Below, in pieces: positions 25,606 through 33,740 of a stretch of DNA of 36,918 bases. Position numbers and translations under genes: made by a program. The notes under the pieces were generated by a model, which saw nothing but the letters and a program-made list of their open reading frames with translations, was not told the DNA's origin and ran no database searches. This DNA is from Actinomycetota bacterium (GTDB lineage: Bacteria > Actinomycetota > Actinomycetes > Streptosporangiales > Streptosporangiaceae). Each line of letters starts with the position of its first letter. The stretch's first letter is position 1. The stretch spans positions 1-36,918 of the forward strand of contig DAHVDE010000116.1 of NCBI GenBank assembly GCA_027313705.1. The letters run 5' to 3'.

Positions 25606-25994
25606 CCGGGCCTCCCGCGCGATGGGGCAGGTCAGGCAGGCCGATGCGACATGTCTGCCACACTTATGCATCGGTTTTGCTGTGGTTCTGCCCGGCAGTG
25701 CCGGGTTACCTAGAGAGTACGACAGCAGGGGCACCCGGAACGACATCGCCTCGGCCGGCCCGCTTGCGTTCCCGGCCGGGTGAGCCGTCTCGGAGGAGCG
25801 GTGCGCGGGACCGCGTTCGGTCCCGTTTAGTTTGCGCGCGCAGCTCATGCGTGTGTTCCATGGAGTCGTGACGCTGTAGAACAGGCGGACAGGAGGCTCT
25901 GCGTTGGTCCGCAGGATTCGAGGCTCCTCTGGTGTTGTTCGGTTTTTTCGTTTAGCCGCATGCTTAGGAAGAAACTTTGCGAGGAGTCGGGTGG

Positions 25995-26489
25995 ATGAGT
26001 GCGCAGGCGGCCAGTAATGAGCCAACGACGTACCTGCCGGAAGGCAGCGAGCTTGCCGCGGTCGTGGACTTCGCCGCCGTGCTTGCGCGCCATGGTGTCG
26101 CTGTGCCCGAGCCGCGTCCTGCCCTGGTGGACGTGGAAGGCAACCGCGTGGAGGTGCCGGAGCCGCTCTTCGAGGCGCTGGTTCAGGTGGCGACGGCCAT
26201 GGCCCGCGGCCAGGCGGTGACGGTCATGCCGCACAGCGCTCTCCTGACTACCCAGGAAGCCGCTGATCTGCTGGGCATCTCTCGGCCTACCGTTGTGCGA
26301 TTGCTGGAAGGCGGCGAGATCCCGTTTGAGGTCCGGGGTCGTCATCGCCGTATCAGGCTTGCTGACCTGCTGGCCTACCAGGAGCAGATGCGCCATCGGC
26401 GGCGCGAGGCGCTGGCGGAGATGGTGCGGGTCGGCGAGGAAACCGGCCAGTATCAAGCGACGGCCGGGCCGCCGCCGCGCACGCGGTAG
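25995..26489 (+). CDS. Excisionase/MerR-type HTH antitoxin of a PIN toxin
   Basis: 164 residues from the ATG at 25995, with GAGGAG nine bases upstream (an in-frame upstream start at 25977 is less likely). An N-terminal ~80-residue part is followed by an HTH_17 excisionase-like domain at ~84-131: LLTTQEAADLLGISRPTVVR, LLEGGEIPFEVRGRHRRIRL, ADLLAYQEQ. Proteins of this build stand directly before PIN-domain toxins in actinobacteria and act as their DNA-binding antitoxins. The PIN gene begins nine bases downstream but is broken. The antitoxin itself looks intact. Confidence 0.75.
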   Translation: MSAQAASNEPTTYLPEGSELAAVVDFAAVLARHGVAVPEPRPALVDVEGNRVEVPEPLFEALVQVATAMARGQAVTVMPHSALLTTQEAADLLGISRPTVVRLLEGGEIPFEVRGRHRRIRLADLLAYQEQMRHRRREALAEMVRVGEETGQYQATAGPPPRTR

Positions 26490-26498
26490 AGTCCGGCC

Positions 26499-26985
26499 GT
26501 GGCGTTCACGGCCTTTCTCGATACCAATGCGCTTTACGGCGAGTACTTGTGCGACACGCTGCTGCGCCTGGCGGGGGCGGGAACGTATCGGCCGCAGTGG
26601 TCGGCAGGGGTGCTTGAGGAGCTAGAGCGCAACCTCGTCGAGAATGCCTGGCTGTTCTGACGTGCTGGTTACGTTCAGCGTCAGTGATTTTCCCGATGAC
26701 TCGACCGCACCGTATGACCTCGAAGTCATTAGCGCGGACGATTTTCTGCTTGATCAGCTGGATCTCTATCCTGGCATCACTTTGGCGGTCTTGCGCAGTC
26801 AGTCCGGCGACTATGCGGTGCCGCCTATGACGACGGAGCAACTCCTGGGCGCCCTGGCAATCGCTGGTGTCGCCGCACTGGGCAATCGGAGGCGACGAGC
26901 ACTGGTTCCGAAGAACCCCGCCTTCCGATCGAGGACCTGTATCACGACAGCGGTGCCGTGCCATGCGACGGCGAGGCCGTGTTAG
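26499..26985 (+). pseudogene. PIN-domain toxin, internally deleted and frameshifted
   Basis: Starts with GTG at 26499: AFTAFLDTNALYGEYLCDTL (first PIN Asp at position 8), LLRLAGAGTYRPQWSAGVLE, ELERNLVEN, then a stop at 26658-26660. The family's C-terminal part continues at once in another frame (from ~26650): VLVTFSVSDFPDDSTAPYDL, EVISADDFLLDQLDLYPG, MTTEQLLGALAIAGV. About 50-55 residues that would hold the central catalytic acidic residues are missing, and the Asn usual in VTFN is Ser. It cannot form a normal PIN nuclease. Its location next to an intact antitoxin shows a decayed toxin-antitoxin pair. Confidence 0.75.
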
Positions 26986-27029
26986 CTGGCGGGGACCTGC
27001 TTCGTCGCGCCGCGACTGGTCCCACGCGG

Positions 27030-27103
27030 CATGACTACGCCGATACCGGAAGCACGGTCAGCCGATGAGACGATGAATCCGCCCGCCCGTGACAGGCGCA
27101 GCG
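27030..27103. repeat. Direct repeat copy 2 (74 bp), right boundary of 6.1-kb block
   Basis: Second copy of the 75-bp repeat at 20852-20926, differing by one missing T. Here the ATG at 27031 opens a 41-codon frame (MTTPIPEARSADETM ... VAVVDDGYR, stop at 27154-27156) that runs past the repeat to 29 bases before the glcD start. No Shine-Dalgarno precedes it and no family is recognised, so coding is uncertain. Confidence 0.9.
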
Positions 27104-27184
27104 AAATCCGGGCTCTGGCCCGGCAGGTCGCCGTTGTGGATGATGGATACAGGTGAGCCGCCCGATTCGATTGGAGCCGAGCCC

Positions 27185-28648
27185 ATGACACAGGACGTGG
27201 CCACCCTTGCCCCCCGTCTCGCGGCTATCTGCGGCAAGGACGCAGTGATCACCGACCCGCTCGAACTGGCGACCTACGAGTGCGACGGCCTGACCGCCCA
27301 CCGCTGCCGTCCGGGGCTAGCGGTGCTGCCCCAGACCGCGGCCCAGGTCGCGGACGTCGTGAGGGTCTGCGCGCAGGAGAACGTGCCTTTCGTGGCGCGG
27401 GGCAGCGGCACAGGGCTCTCAGGCGGGGCGCTCCCCGCCGCCGACGGGGTGCTGATCGTCACCGCCAGGATGCGGGCGATAGTCGAGATCGACGCGGAAA
27501 GCCGCCGCGCGATAGTCGAGCCAGGCGTCACCAACCTGGCGGTCAGCAAGGCTGCCCAACCTTACGGGCTGTTCTACGCCCCCGACCCGTCCAGCCAGCA
27601 GGTGTGCTCGGTTGGCGGCAATGTGGCGGAGAACTCGGGCGGCGCGCACTGCCTGAAGCACGGGTTCACCGTGCACCACGTCACCGGGCTGGAGATCGTG
27701 ACCCCGGCAGGTGAGCTGACCTGGCTGGGTGACGGGACGGGGCTAGCCCCAGGGTATGACCTGACCGGCGCCTTCACCGGCTCGGAAGGCACGCTCGGCA
27801 TCGTCACCAAGATCATCGTCAAGCTGACGCCGATCCCGCAGGCCGTGACCACGCTGCTCGCCGCCTTCGAGACGACCGGCCAGGGCGGTGCCGCCGTCTC
27901 CGCCATCATCGGCGCGGGCATACTGCCCGCCGCGATCGAGATGATGGACGCCCTGTCGATCGAGGCTGCCGAGGCCTCTGTCGCCTGCCACTATCCGCAG
28001 GGCGCCGGCGCCGTCCTCATCGTCGAACTCGACGGCCCCGAGCAGGACGTGCTCGCCGAGTCGGCCGCCGTCCGCCAGATCGCGGCAGACGCAGGCGCCT
28101 TCGAGATCAGGGAGGCCGCCGATCCCGATGACCGGGCGGCGATCTGGCGGGGGCGGCGGGCGGCCTTCGCCGCGATGGGCAGGATCAGCCCCGCCTACAT
28201 CGTGCAGGATGGTGTCGTGCCGCGCACGGCGCTGCACGACGTGCTCGACCGGATCGGCGAGCTATCGGCGGCGGCCGGCCTTCGGGTCGCGAACGTGTTC
28301 CACGCGGGCGACGGCAACCTGCACCCGCTGGTGCTTTTCGACGATTCGAGCGAGGCAGAAGCGGCAGCGGCGGAGGAGTTGTCTGGCGCGATTCTCGACG
28401 AGTGCATCAGGCACGGCGGCTCGATCACCGGCGAGCACGGTGTCGGCGTGGACAAATCCAAGTACATGCCGCGCATGTTCGGCCCCGACGACCTCGACAC
28501 CATGCAACTGCTCCGCTGTGCGTTCGACCCGGCTGGCCTGTGCAATCCAGGCAAGGTCTTCCCGACGCCTCGGCTGTGCGGTGAGGTCCCTGGCGTGCGG
28601 CGCGAGCCGCATCCGCTGGTGACGTCCGGCCAGGCGGAGCTGTTCTAG
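27185..28648 (+). CDS. glcD: Glycolate oxidase subunit GlcD (FAD-binding)
   Basis: 487 residues from the ATG at 27185 (GGAG nine bases upstream); in-frame ATGs further left are less likely. It is the FAD-carrying catalytic subunit that oxidises glycolate (or D-lactate) to glyoxylate. PCMH-type FAD-binding domain: FVARGSGTGLSGGALP, EPGVTNLAVSKAA, YAPDPSSQQVCSVGGNVAEN, GSEGTLGIVTKI. C-terminal FAD-oxidase domain: HAGDGNLHPLVLFDD and TGEHGVGVDKSKYM, FDPAGLCNPGKVFP. First gene of glcDEF, whose members follow by two bases and zero bases. D-lactate dehydrogenase is the main alternative; the E and F subunits next door favour glycolate oxidase. Confidence 0.92.
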   Translation: MTQDVATLAPRLAAICGKDAVITDPLELATYECDGLTAHRCRPGLAVLPQTAAQVADVVRVCAQENVPFVARGSGTGLSGGALPAADGVLIVTARMRAIVEIDAESRRAIVEPGVTNLAVSKAAQPYGLFYAPDPSSQQVCSVGGNVAENSGGAHCLKHGFTVHHVTGLEIVTPAGELTWLGDGTGLAPGYDLTGAFTGSEGTLGIVTKIIVKLTPIPQAVTTLLAAFETTGQGGAAVSAIIGAGILPAAIEMMDALSIEAAEASVACHYPQGAGAVLIVELDGPEQDVLAESAAVRQIAADAGAFEIREAADPDDRAAIWRGRRAAFAAMGRISPAYIVQDGVVPRTALHDVLDRIGELSAAAGLRVANVFHAGDGNLHPLVLFDDSSEAEAAAAEELSGAILDECIRHGGSITGEHGVGVDKSKYMPRMFGPDDLDTMQLLRCAFDPAGLCNPGKVFPTPRLCGEVPGVRREPHPLVTSGQAELF

Positions 28649-28650
28649 CC

Positions 28651-29940
28651 GTGGCGCATACCTCGATCCCCGCCAGCCTGGCGAGCGCCTGCGATGACGT
28701 CAGGCCGGCCACTGCGGCGGACACCGTCGCGGGGATACAGCCAAGCCTGGTAGCGGCGCCCGCGACGACCGAGCAGGCCAGCGCCGTCATGCGGGCCGCG
28801 GCCGCGCTCGGGCTTGCCGTGATCCCGCGCGGCGCCGGCACCAAGCTGCACTGGGGTTACCCGCCTGAGCGGGCCGACCTGGTACTTGACCTGACCCGCC
28901 TGGACCAGGTAGTTGAGCACGCGGCCGGTGACCTGGTAGTCACCGTCCAGGCCGGCGTCCGGCTAGAGCACCTCGCCAGCGTGCTTGCGGAGGCAGGTCA
29001 GCGGCTGGCCCTCGACTGCGCGGCACGACCGCTGCCGTCCGGGCCGGCCACCGCGGGCACCATCGGCGGCGTACTCGCCGCCGGCGCCGCCGGGCCGCTG
29101 CGCCTTCGGTACGGCACGCCGAGGGATCTGCTGATCGGCATCACGATCGTCAGGGCCGACGGCACGATCGCCAGGTCGGGCGGCAAGGTCGTGAAGAACG
29201 TGGCCGGTTATGACCTTGGCAAGCTGTTCGCCGGGTCGAGGGGCACCCTCGGCCTCATCACCCAGGCAACTTTCAGGCTGCACCCCATCCCGGCCGCCGC
29301 GGCGTACGTGATCGTTTCCTGCGACTCGGCTGCCGCCTGCGCCAGACTGGTCTCGGCGGCACTGGCCGCCGCGGTCTCCCCGGTCGCCGCCGAGCTTCAC
29401 CTGGCCAGTCTCGCCGGTCCCTGCGAACTGGCCGTCGCGCTCGAAGGTGACCATGACGGCGTAGCGCAGCGAAGTGGCATGCTGGCGGATCTGATGGCAG
29501 TGCAGGAGACAAGCCACGTGGCGGCAGTGGCTAGCCAGCCGCCCGCATGGTGGCGATCAGCGGGTGGCGCACCGCAGGAGGGCACGCTCATCCAGGTAGC
29601 TTTCTGGCCGGGAAAGCTCGGTTCTGTCCTGACCGGGATCGCGGCTGCCGCCGAGCGGGCCGGCCTTGACCCGGTACTGCGGGGCTCGGCCGGGTCGGGG
29701 GTGCTCCACCTGTCCGTGCCGCGCTCAGCCGACCCGGCCAGGGTGGCCGGCCTGGTTGCCAGCTTGCGTGCCGCGCTGCATGACCGGGGCAGCGCCGTCG
29801 TGCAGCACGCACCGCCACCGGTCAGGGACCTGGTCGACCTGTTCGGCCCGGTTCCCTCGCTGAACCTGATGCGGGCGGTAAAGCAGCAGTTCGATCCTGA
29901 CCGGGTGCTTTCGCCCGGCCGATTCGCCGGGGGTATCTAG
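28651..29940 (+). CDS. glcE: Glycolate oxidase subunit GlcE (FAD-binding)
   Basis: 429 residues, GTG start two bases after the glcD stop. A PCMH-type FAD-binding protein paralogous to GlcD: VIPRGAGTKLHWG, VTVQAGVRLEHLASVLAEAG, GTIGGVLAAGAAGPLRLRYG, GGKVVKNVAGYDLGKLFAGS, GTLGLITQATFRLHP, with the C-terminal FDPDRVLSPGRF. It forms the membrane-associated glycolate oxidase with GlcD and GlcF and is needed for activity. Its stop is directly followed by the glcF ATG. Confidence 0.9.
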   Translation: MAHTSIPASLASACDDVRPATAADTVAGIQPSLVAAPATTEQASAVMRAAAALGLAVIPRGAGTKLHWGYPPERADLVLDLTRLDQVVEHAAGDLVVTVQAGVRLEHLASVLAEAGQRLALDCAARPLPSGPATAGTIGGVLAAGAAGPLRLRYGTPRDLLIGITIVRADGTIARSGGKVVKNVAGYDLGKLFAGSRGTLGLITQATFRLHPIPAAAAYVIVSCDSAAACARLVSAALAAAVSPVAAELHLASLAGPCELAVALEGDHDGVAQRSGMLADLMAVQETSHVAAVASQPPAWWRSAGGAPQEGTLIQVAFWPGKLGSVLTGIAAAAERAGLDPVLRGSAGSGVLHLSVPRSADPARVAGLVASLRAALHDRGSAVVQHAPPPVRDLVDLFGPVPSLNLMRAVKQQFDPDRVLSPGRFAGGI

Positions 29941-31272
29941 ATGGCCGCGAAGGACGCGCGGAGCGAACTCGATCCGTCGGGCGAGCTGACCGAGATCACT
30001 GGCGACTGCGTGCACTGCGGATTCTGCCTGCCTTCCTGCCCGACCTATCAGCTCTGGGGCGAGGAGATGGACTCGCCGCGCGGCCGGATCCACTTGATCG
30101 CCCAGTTGCTTGACGGCGCGGTCGCCAGCGAAGCGGCGGCCAGCCACCTGGACCGCTGCCTTGGCTGCATGGCCTGCGTGCCCGCCTGCCCGTCAGGCGT
30201 CAGGTACGACAGGCTGATCGAGGCGGCCAGGTCCTGGGCGGCCGAGCCGGTGCGCACACTGCCGCCGAGGTCCGCGCGTGAACGCCTGTTGCGCACCGCG
30301 ATCTTCGCGACCTTTCCTTATCCGGCGCGGCTGCGGCTGATGCTCGGCCCGCTGCGGGCCGCCCAGCGCAGCGGAGCCGACCGGCTGCTGACGCGCAGGC
30401 CAGCCGACCGGGTCGCGCCAGAGGTGGCCGCCGCGCTCAGGGTGGCGCCGCGCCGGGCGGCAGGAAAACCGCCGCGCGGGCGGCTGCCGGAGCGGATCGC
30501 CGCCAGGGGCGAACGCCGCGCCGTCGTCGGCATGCTCACCGGCTGCGTGCAGCAAGTGCTCTTCCCTCAGGTCAACATCTCAACTGCACGGGTGCTCGCC
30601 GCCGAGGGCTGTGACGTCGTGATCCCGAGGACGCAAGGTTGCTGCGGCGCGCTTTCGCTGCACGACGGGCGCCGGGCGGAAGCGGCCAGGTTCGCCGCCG
30701 CGCTGATCGAGACTTTCGAGCGAGCCGACGTAGACGCGATCGTGGTCAACTCGGCCGGCTGCGGGTCAGCGATGAAGGAGTACGCCGGGCTGCTCGCGGG
30801 CGATCAGGCGCTGGCCGGCCGGGCTGCTGCCCTGGCCGGGCGCGTCACCGACCTGAGCGAGTTCCTGGTCAGGCTCGGGCCCGCCGCGACCATGCACCCG
30901 CTGCCGGTCAAAGTCGCCTACCACGATGCCTGCCACCTCGCCTACGCACAGCGGATCACCAGCCAGCCACGCGAACTGCTCAAGTCGATCCCTGAGCTCA
31001 CCCTGACCGAAGTAGCCGACGCAGGCACCTGCTGCGGCTCGGCGGGCATCTACAACCTGGTGCAGCCGAAGACCGCCAGGGAACTCGGCAAGCGAAAGGC
31101 TGCGGCGGTCGCCGCGACCGGGGCTGACCTGGTAGTTTCCGCTAACCCTGGCTGCTCGCTGCAGATCGGCTCCGCACTGGCTGATGCCGGCACGCCGCTG
31201 CCTGTCGCCCACCTGGCACAGGTGCTGGACGCGTCGCTGCATTCCATTGCCCTGAGCGACATCGTGGGGTAG
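29941..31272 (+). CDS. glcF: Glycolate oxidase iron-sulfur subunit GlcF
   Basis: 443 residues, ATG directly after the glcE stop (TAG-ATG). It passes electrons from the flavin subunits to the quinone pool. Two CxxCxxCxxxC 4Fe-4S motifs: C23/C26/C29/C33 (CVHCGFCLPSC) and C73/C76/C79/C83 (CLGCMACVPAC). Two CCG domains follow, with TQGCCGALS, AYHDACHLAYAQ and AGTCCGSAGIYNL. Length is slightly above the usual ~410. glcDEF is tightly packed and surely one operon. No glcR-type regulator is adjacent. Confidence 0.94.
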   Translation: MAAKDARSELDPSGELTEITGDCVHCGFCLPSCPTYQLWGEEMDSPRGRIHLIAQLLDGAVASEAAASHLDRCLGCMACVPACPSGVRYDRLIEAARSWAAEPVRTLPPRSARERLLRTAIFATFPYPARLRLMLGPLRAAQRSGADRLLTRRPADRVAPEVAAALRVAPRRAAGKPPRGRLPERIAARGERRAVVGMLTGCVQQVLFPQVNISTARVLAAEGCDVVIPRTQGCCGALSLHDGRRAEAARFAAALIETFERADVDAIVVNSAGCGSAMKEYAGLLAGDQALAGRAAALAGRVTDLSEFLVRLGPAATMHPLPVKVAYHDACHLAYAQRITSQPRELLKSIPELTLTEVADAGTCCGSAGIYNLVQPKTARELGKRKAAAVAATGADLVVSANPGCSLQIGSALADAGTPLPVAHLAQVLDASLHSIALSDIVG

Positions 31273-31541
31273 TCCGGACGGCCGCCTCCGGCATTGCTAA
31301 TATTTTCCCCTGAACCCGGACAACTGCCCCAGGGCTTGCCGGCCTTTGCCCTCAGGCGGCCCTGTCGTGGCTTACCGCCGGCTTCATCAGGGGTAACTGG
31401 CGGAGGTAGTGCCAGGCCGGCAGAACCCGAAGGAACTCACTCATGCCATCGGCCGTTCTCACTGAGATGACAGAACACTAGATATGGATCTATTTTGCCA
31501 ATGAAACGCCGGCGAGCCGAACGACGCGGATATCGTGACAC
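31273..31541. other. 269-base intergenic region
   Basis: Between glcF and the large membrane protein gene. It holds several short GCCGGC-rich inverted repeats and an A/T-rich patch (GATATGGATCTATTTTGCC) near 31480-31500, but no clear terminator with a T-run and no gene. Confidence 0.4.
31531..31536 (+). promoter_or_regulatory. -10 box of the leaderless membrane protein gene
   Basis: TATCGT followed by five bases and the GTG at 31542; no Shine-Dalgarno. Confidence 0.45.
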
Positions 31542-33722
31542 GTGAGCTCGCCCCTGACTGACGCTAACCCGCAGCGCACGACGACGGTCAGCTCACCGGC
31601 CGCTGCCCGGCCGCCGCTCAGGGCCAGATCCAGGCATCCTGTGTGGGTTCACCTGGCCGTGCTTGGTGCCTATCTCGCCATTGACGTCGCGGTCACCTGG
31701 CCGCACGCGACATACCTGGCGGGCAAGCTACCCGATACCCGCGACGCGGGCAGCTATGTATGGGGCTTCTGGTGGATGGCGCACGCCGTGCTGCACCTTC
31801 AGGACCCCTGGGTTACGCACTCGATCGCCGCGCCAGTCGGTACTGACCTTGGCATGCACGCCCTGATGCCGCTGGCCGGCCTGGTGATGCTGCCTGTCAC
31901 GGTGCTGTTCGGGCCGAGCGCCGCGTTCAACTCGCTGTCGATCATGATGCCTGCCCTGATGGCCTACGCGATGTGGCGGGTCGCCAAGCTGTGGCTGCCC
32001 GCGCAGGTCGGGGCGCTCGCCGCCGGAGCCTTCTTCGGCTTCTCCAGCCTGCTTGACTTCCAGAGCTGGGTGCACCTGAACCTGGCTGCGGGCGCGCTGT
32101 TCCTGCCGATCACGCTCGAGGCCGCGGTCCGGCTGCGACGCCGGCCAGGTGTCGGTCAAGCAGTCGTCCTCGGGCTGGTAGTCGGCGCCAGCATGCTGGT
32201 TGACCAGGAGTCGGCGGTCTTGTGCGGCGCGGTGGCCGTCGCGGCGACGCTTCCCTGGCTGATCGGATCCCGCCGCCTGGCAAGGCCTGGCCGCCGGGCC
32301 AGGCTGCGCGGCCTGATCACGCCCGTGACTCACGAGAGCCTGAGCGCCCCGGCAGGCATAACGGCAGCCGAGCAGGTCGCCGCGCTTCCATCGGTACCAA
32401 GGACAGCGGCGGACGTGGCGCGGCTGCCGCAGGATGCCGCTGAGCCCGGCCAGCCGCCGTCAGGCCAGTCGCCGCCAGATCAGCCGCAGCCAGGCCAGCC
32501 GCCGCCAGGCCAGTCGCAATCAGACCAGTCGCAATCAGGCGAGCATGACCAAGCCGGGCGCGCGGGCTCAGCGGCGAACCGATCATGGCCGAGGCGGGCG
32601 ATGCGCCCTGGCCGTTCGCTTCCGCAGGCATCGCGCCGGTTCCCCTGGCTGAGGGTCGGACTGCTCGGACTGGCCATGCTGATCGCGCTGGCGGTTGCCA
32701 CGCCGCAACTGGTGGCGATCCTGCACGCCGACGCGCAGGGAAGTCCTCCGGCGACGCTCAGCGCCGGCGCCTACCTGTACGGCATCAGGCTGCCCGACAT
32801 GTTCCTGCCGTCACCGCGGATCACCTCGTTCGGCCTTCACTTCACGCACGCGCAGAACTCAAGCACCTACGGCGCCCTGCCCACACTGCTCGCCCTCGTC
32901 GGCCTGGTCCTGGCCTGGCGCAGACGCAGCGCCTGGCTGCTTGCCGCCTTCTGGCTCGGCGCCGCGCTGCTCGCGGTGGGGTCGGACATCCTCTTGCCCT
33001 CCACCACCTACACGCCGTTCCCTGAGGTCCTGAACGGCACCAGGGTGTCGGCCATCCTCCCGTTCACCTGGTTCGCCAAGATCCCTGGACTGTCCGGTTT
33101 CCGCGAGCCGTCCCGCATCGCCGAGCTAGGCCTGCTCTCCGTCGCCCTCCTGGCCGGCTATACGGTCAGCTGGCTACGCTTCCACGCCAGGTACCTGCTC
33201 GTCGTGGTACTCGTGCTCGGAGTGTTCGAAGCCGGCCTGACAACCCCGCCAGGTGCCAAGACGATGCCGGACCGACTGCCTGCGCTCGACAACCCGATCG
33301 CCGCCGACCACTCGGGTTCCATCGTGGTGGACGTGCCTTTCGGCTTGCGCGGCGGCACCGGCATCACTGGCATGCCCTTCGCCGTCGAGTCCCAGGTCCT
33401 GGCCACCGCCGACGGGCACCCTCTCGCCGATGCGCTGCTGTCCAGGGTGCCGACCGCTACCAAGGTGGCTTTCGAGCACGAGCCGTTCTTCGCCGACCTG
33501 ATCGCCGCCCAGACCGGCCACTACTCACTGACTCCTGCCCAGTTCCTCGTCGCGGCCAAGAACGCCGTCCGCATGCACATCGGCTGGGTGCTGCTCTGGG
33601 TCGCTAACAAGCACCTGCGGGATTTCCTTGCCCAGTGCGGCTTCCGGTACGTCTACCGGGCCGACGGTGCCTCGGCCTGGCGGCCGAGCGGCTACGCGAA
33701 CGCCGCGCTCCCCCAGCCCTGA
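31542..33722 (+). CDS. Large polytopic membrane protein, probable GT-C glycosyltransferase-like
   Basis: 726 residues, about ten to twelve hydrophobic helices in two blocks. The first extracytoplasmic loop (LPDTRDAGSYVWGFWWMAHA) has an Asp-rich start like the acidic active-site loop of GT-C transferases, and hydrophobic runs such as LMPLAGLVMLPVTVLFG and LGLVVGASMLVDQESAVLCG follow. Between the blocks, around residues 300-345, is a low-complexity linker made of (G/D)Q(P/S)(P/Q)(P/S) units. A C-terminal ~200-residue region (after the helices) looks soluble and extracytoplasmic (IVVDVPFGLRGGTGITGMPF). Start GTG appears leaderless. Substrate and pathway are unknown; the 3' end abuts dapF convergently. 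Confidence 0.6.
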   Translation: MSSPLTDANPQRTTTVSSPAAARPPLRARSRHPVWVHLAVLGAYLAIDVAVTWPHATYLAGKLPDTRDAGSYVWGFWWMAHAVLHLQDPWVTHSIAAPVGTDLGMHALMPLAGLVMLPVTVLFGPSAAFNSLSIMMPALMAYAMWRVAKLWLPAQVGALAAGAFFGFSSLLDFQSWVHLNLAAGALFLPITLEAAVRLRRRPGVGQAVVLGLVVGASMLVDQESAVLCGAVAVAATLPWLIGSRRLARPGRRARLRGLITPVTHESLSAPAGITAAEQVAALPSVPRTAADVARLPQDAAEPGQPPSGQSPPDQPQPGQPPPGQSQSDQSQSGEHDQAGRAGSAANRSWPRRAMRPGRSLPQASRRFPWLRVGLLGLAMLIALAVATPQLVAILHADAQGSPPATLSAGAYLYGIRLPDMFLPSPRITSFGLHFTHAQNSSTYGALPTLLALVGLVLAWRRRSAWLLAAFWLGAALLAVGSDILLPSTTYTPFPEVLNGTRVSAILPFTWFAKIPGLSGFREPSRIAELGLLSVALLAGYTVSWLRFHARYLLVVVLVLGVFEAGLTTPPGAKTMPDRLPALDNPIAADHSGSIVVDVPFGLRGGTGITGMPFAVESQVLATADGHPLADALLSRVPTATKVAFEHEPFFADLIAAQTGHYSLTPAQFLVAAKNAVRMHIGWVLLWVANKHLRDFLAQCGFRYVYRADGASAWRPSGYANAALPQP
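32448..32537. repeat. Six 15-bp units encoding a Pro/Gln/Ser linker
   Basis: Degenerate tandem 15-mers beginning GGCCAG(C/T)CG or GA(T/C)CAG, at 32448, 32463, 32478, 32493, 32508 and 32523. They encode GQPPS-GQSPP-DQPQP-GQPPP-GQSQS-DQSQS in the cytoplasmic linker of the membrane protein. The third-base pattern shows recent slippage expansion. Confidence 0.85.
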
Positions 33723-33740
33723 CTACCAGCCCTGACTACC
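33715..33740. repeat. 13-bp tandem duplication across converging stops
   Basis: AGCCCTGACTACC at 33715-33727 and again exactly at 33728-33740. The first unit contains the TGA of the membrane protein gene and the TAG of dapF (minus strand); the second copies both. Confidence 0.85.

Noticed and set aside
25594-26456. Minus-strand frames (143 and 203 codons) over the antitoxin and its upstream region
   Set aside because: Antisense of the antitoxin gene and of non-coding DNA; no motifs.
20852-27103. CRISPR array or tRNA attachment site at the direct repeats
   Set aside because: Only two copies 6.1 kb apart, no spacers, and no tRNA fold in or beside either copy.
31273-31541. A Rho-independent terminator after glcF
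   Set aside because: Only short GC-rich repeats without a following T-run; evidence too weak to call.
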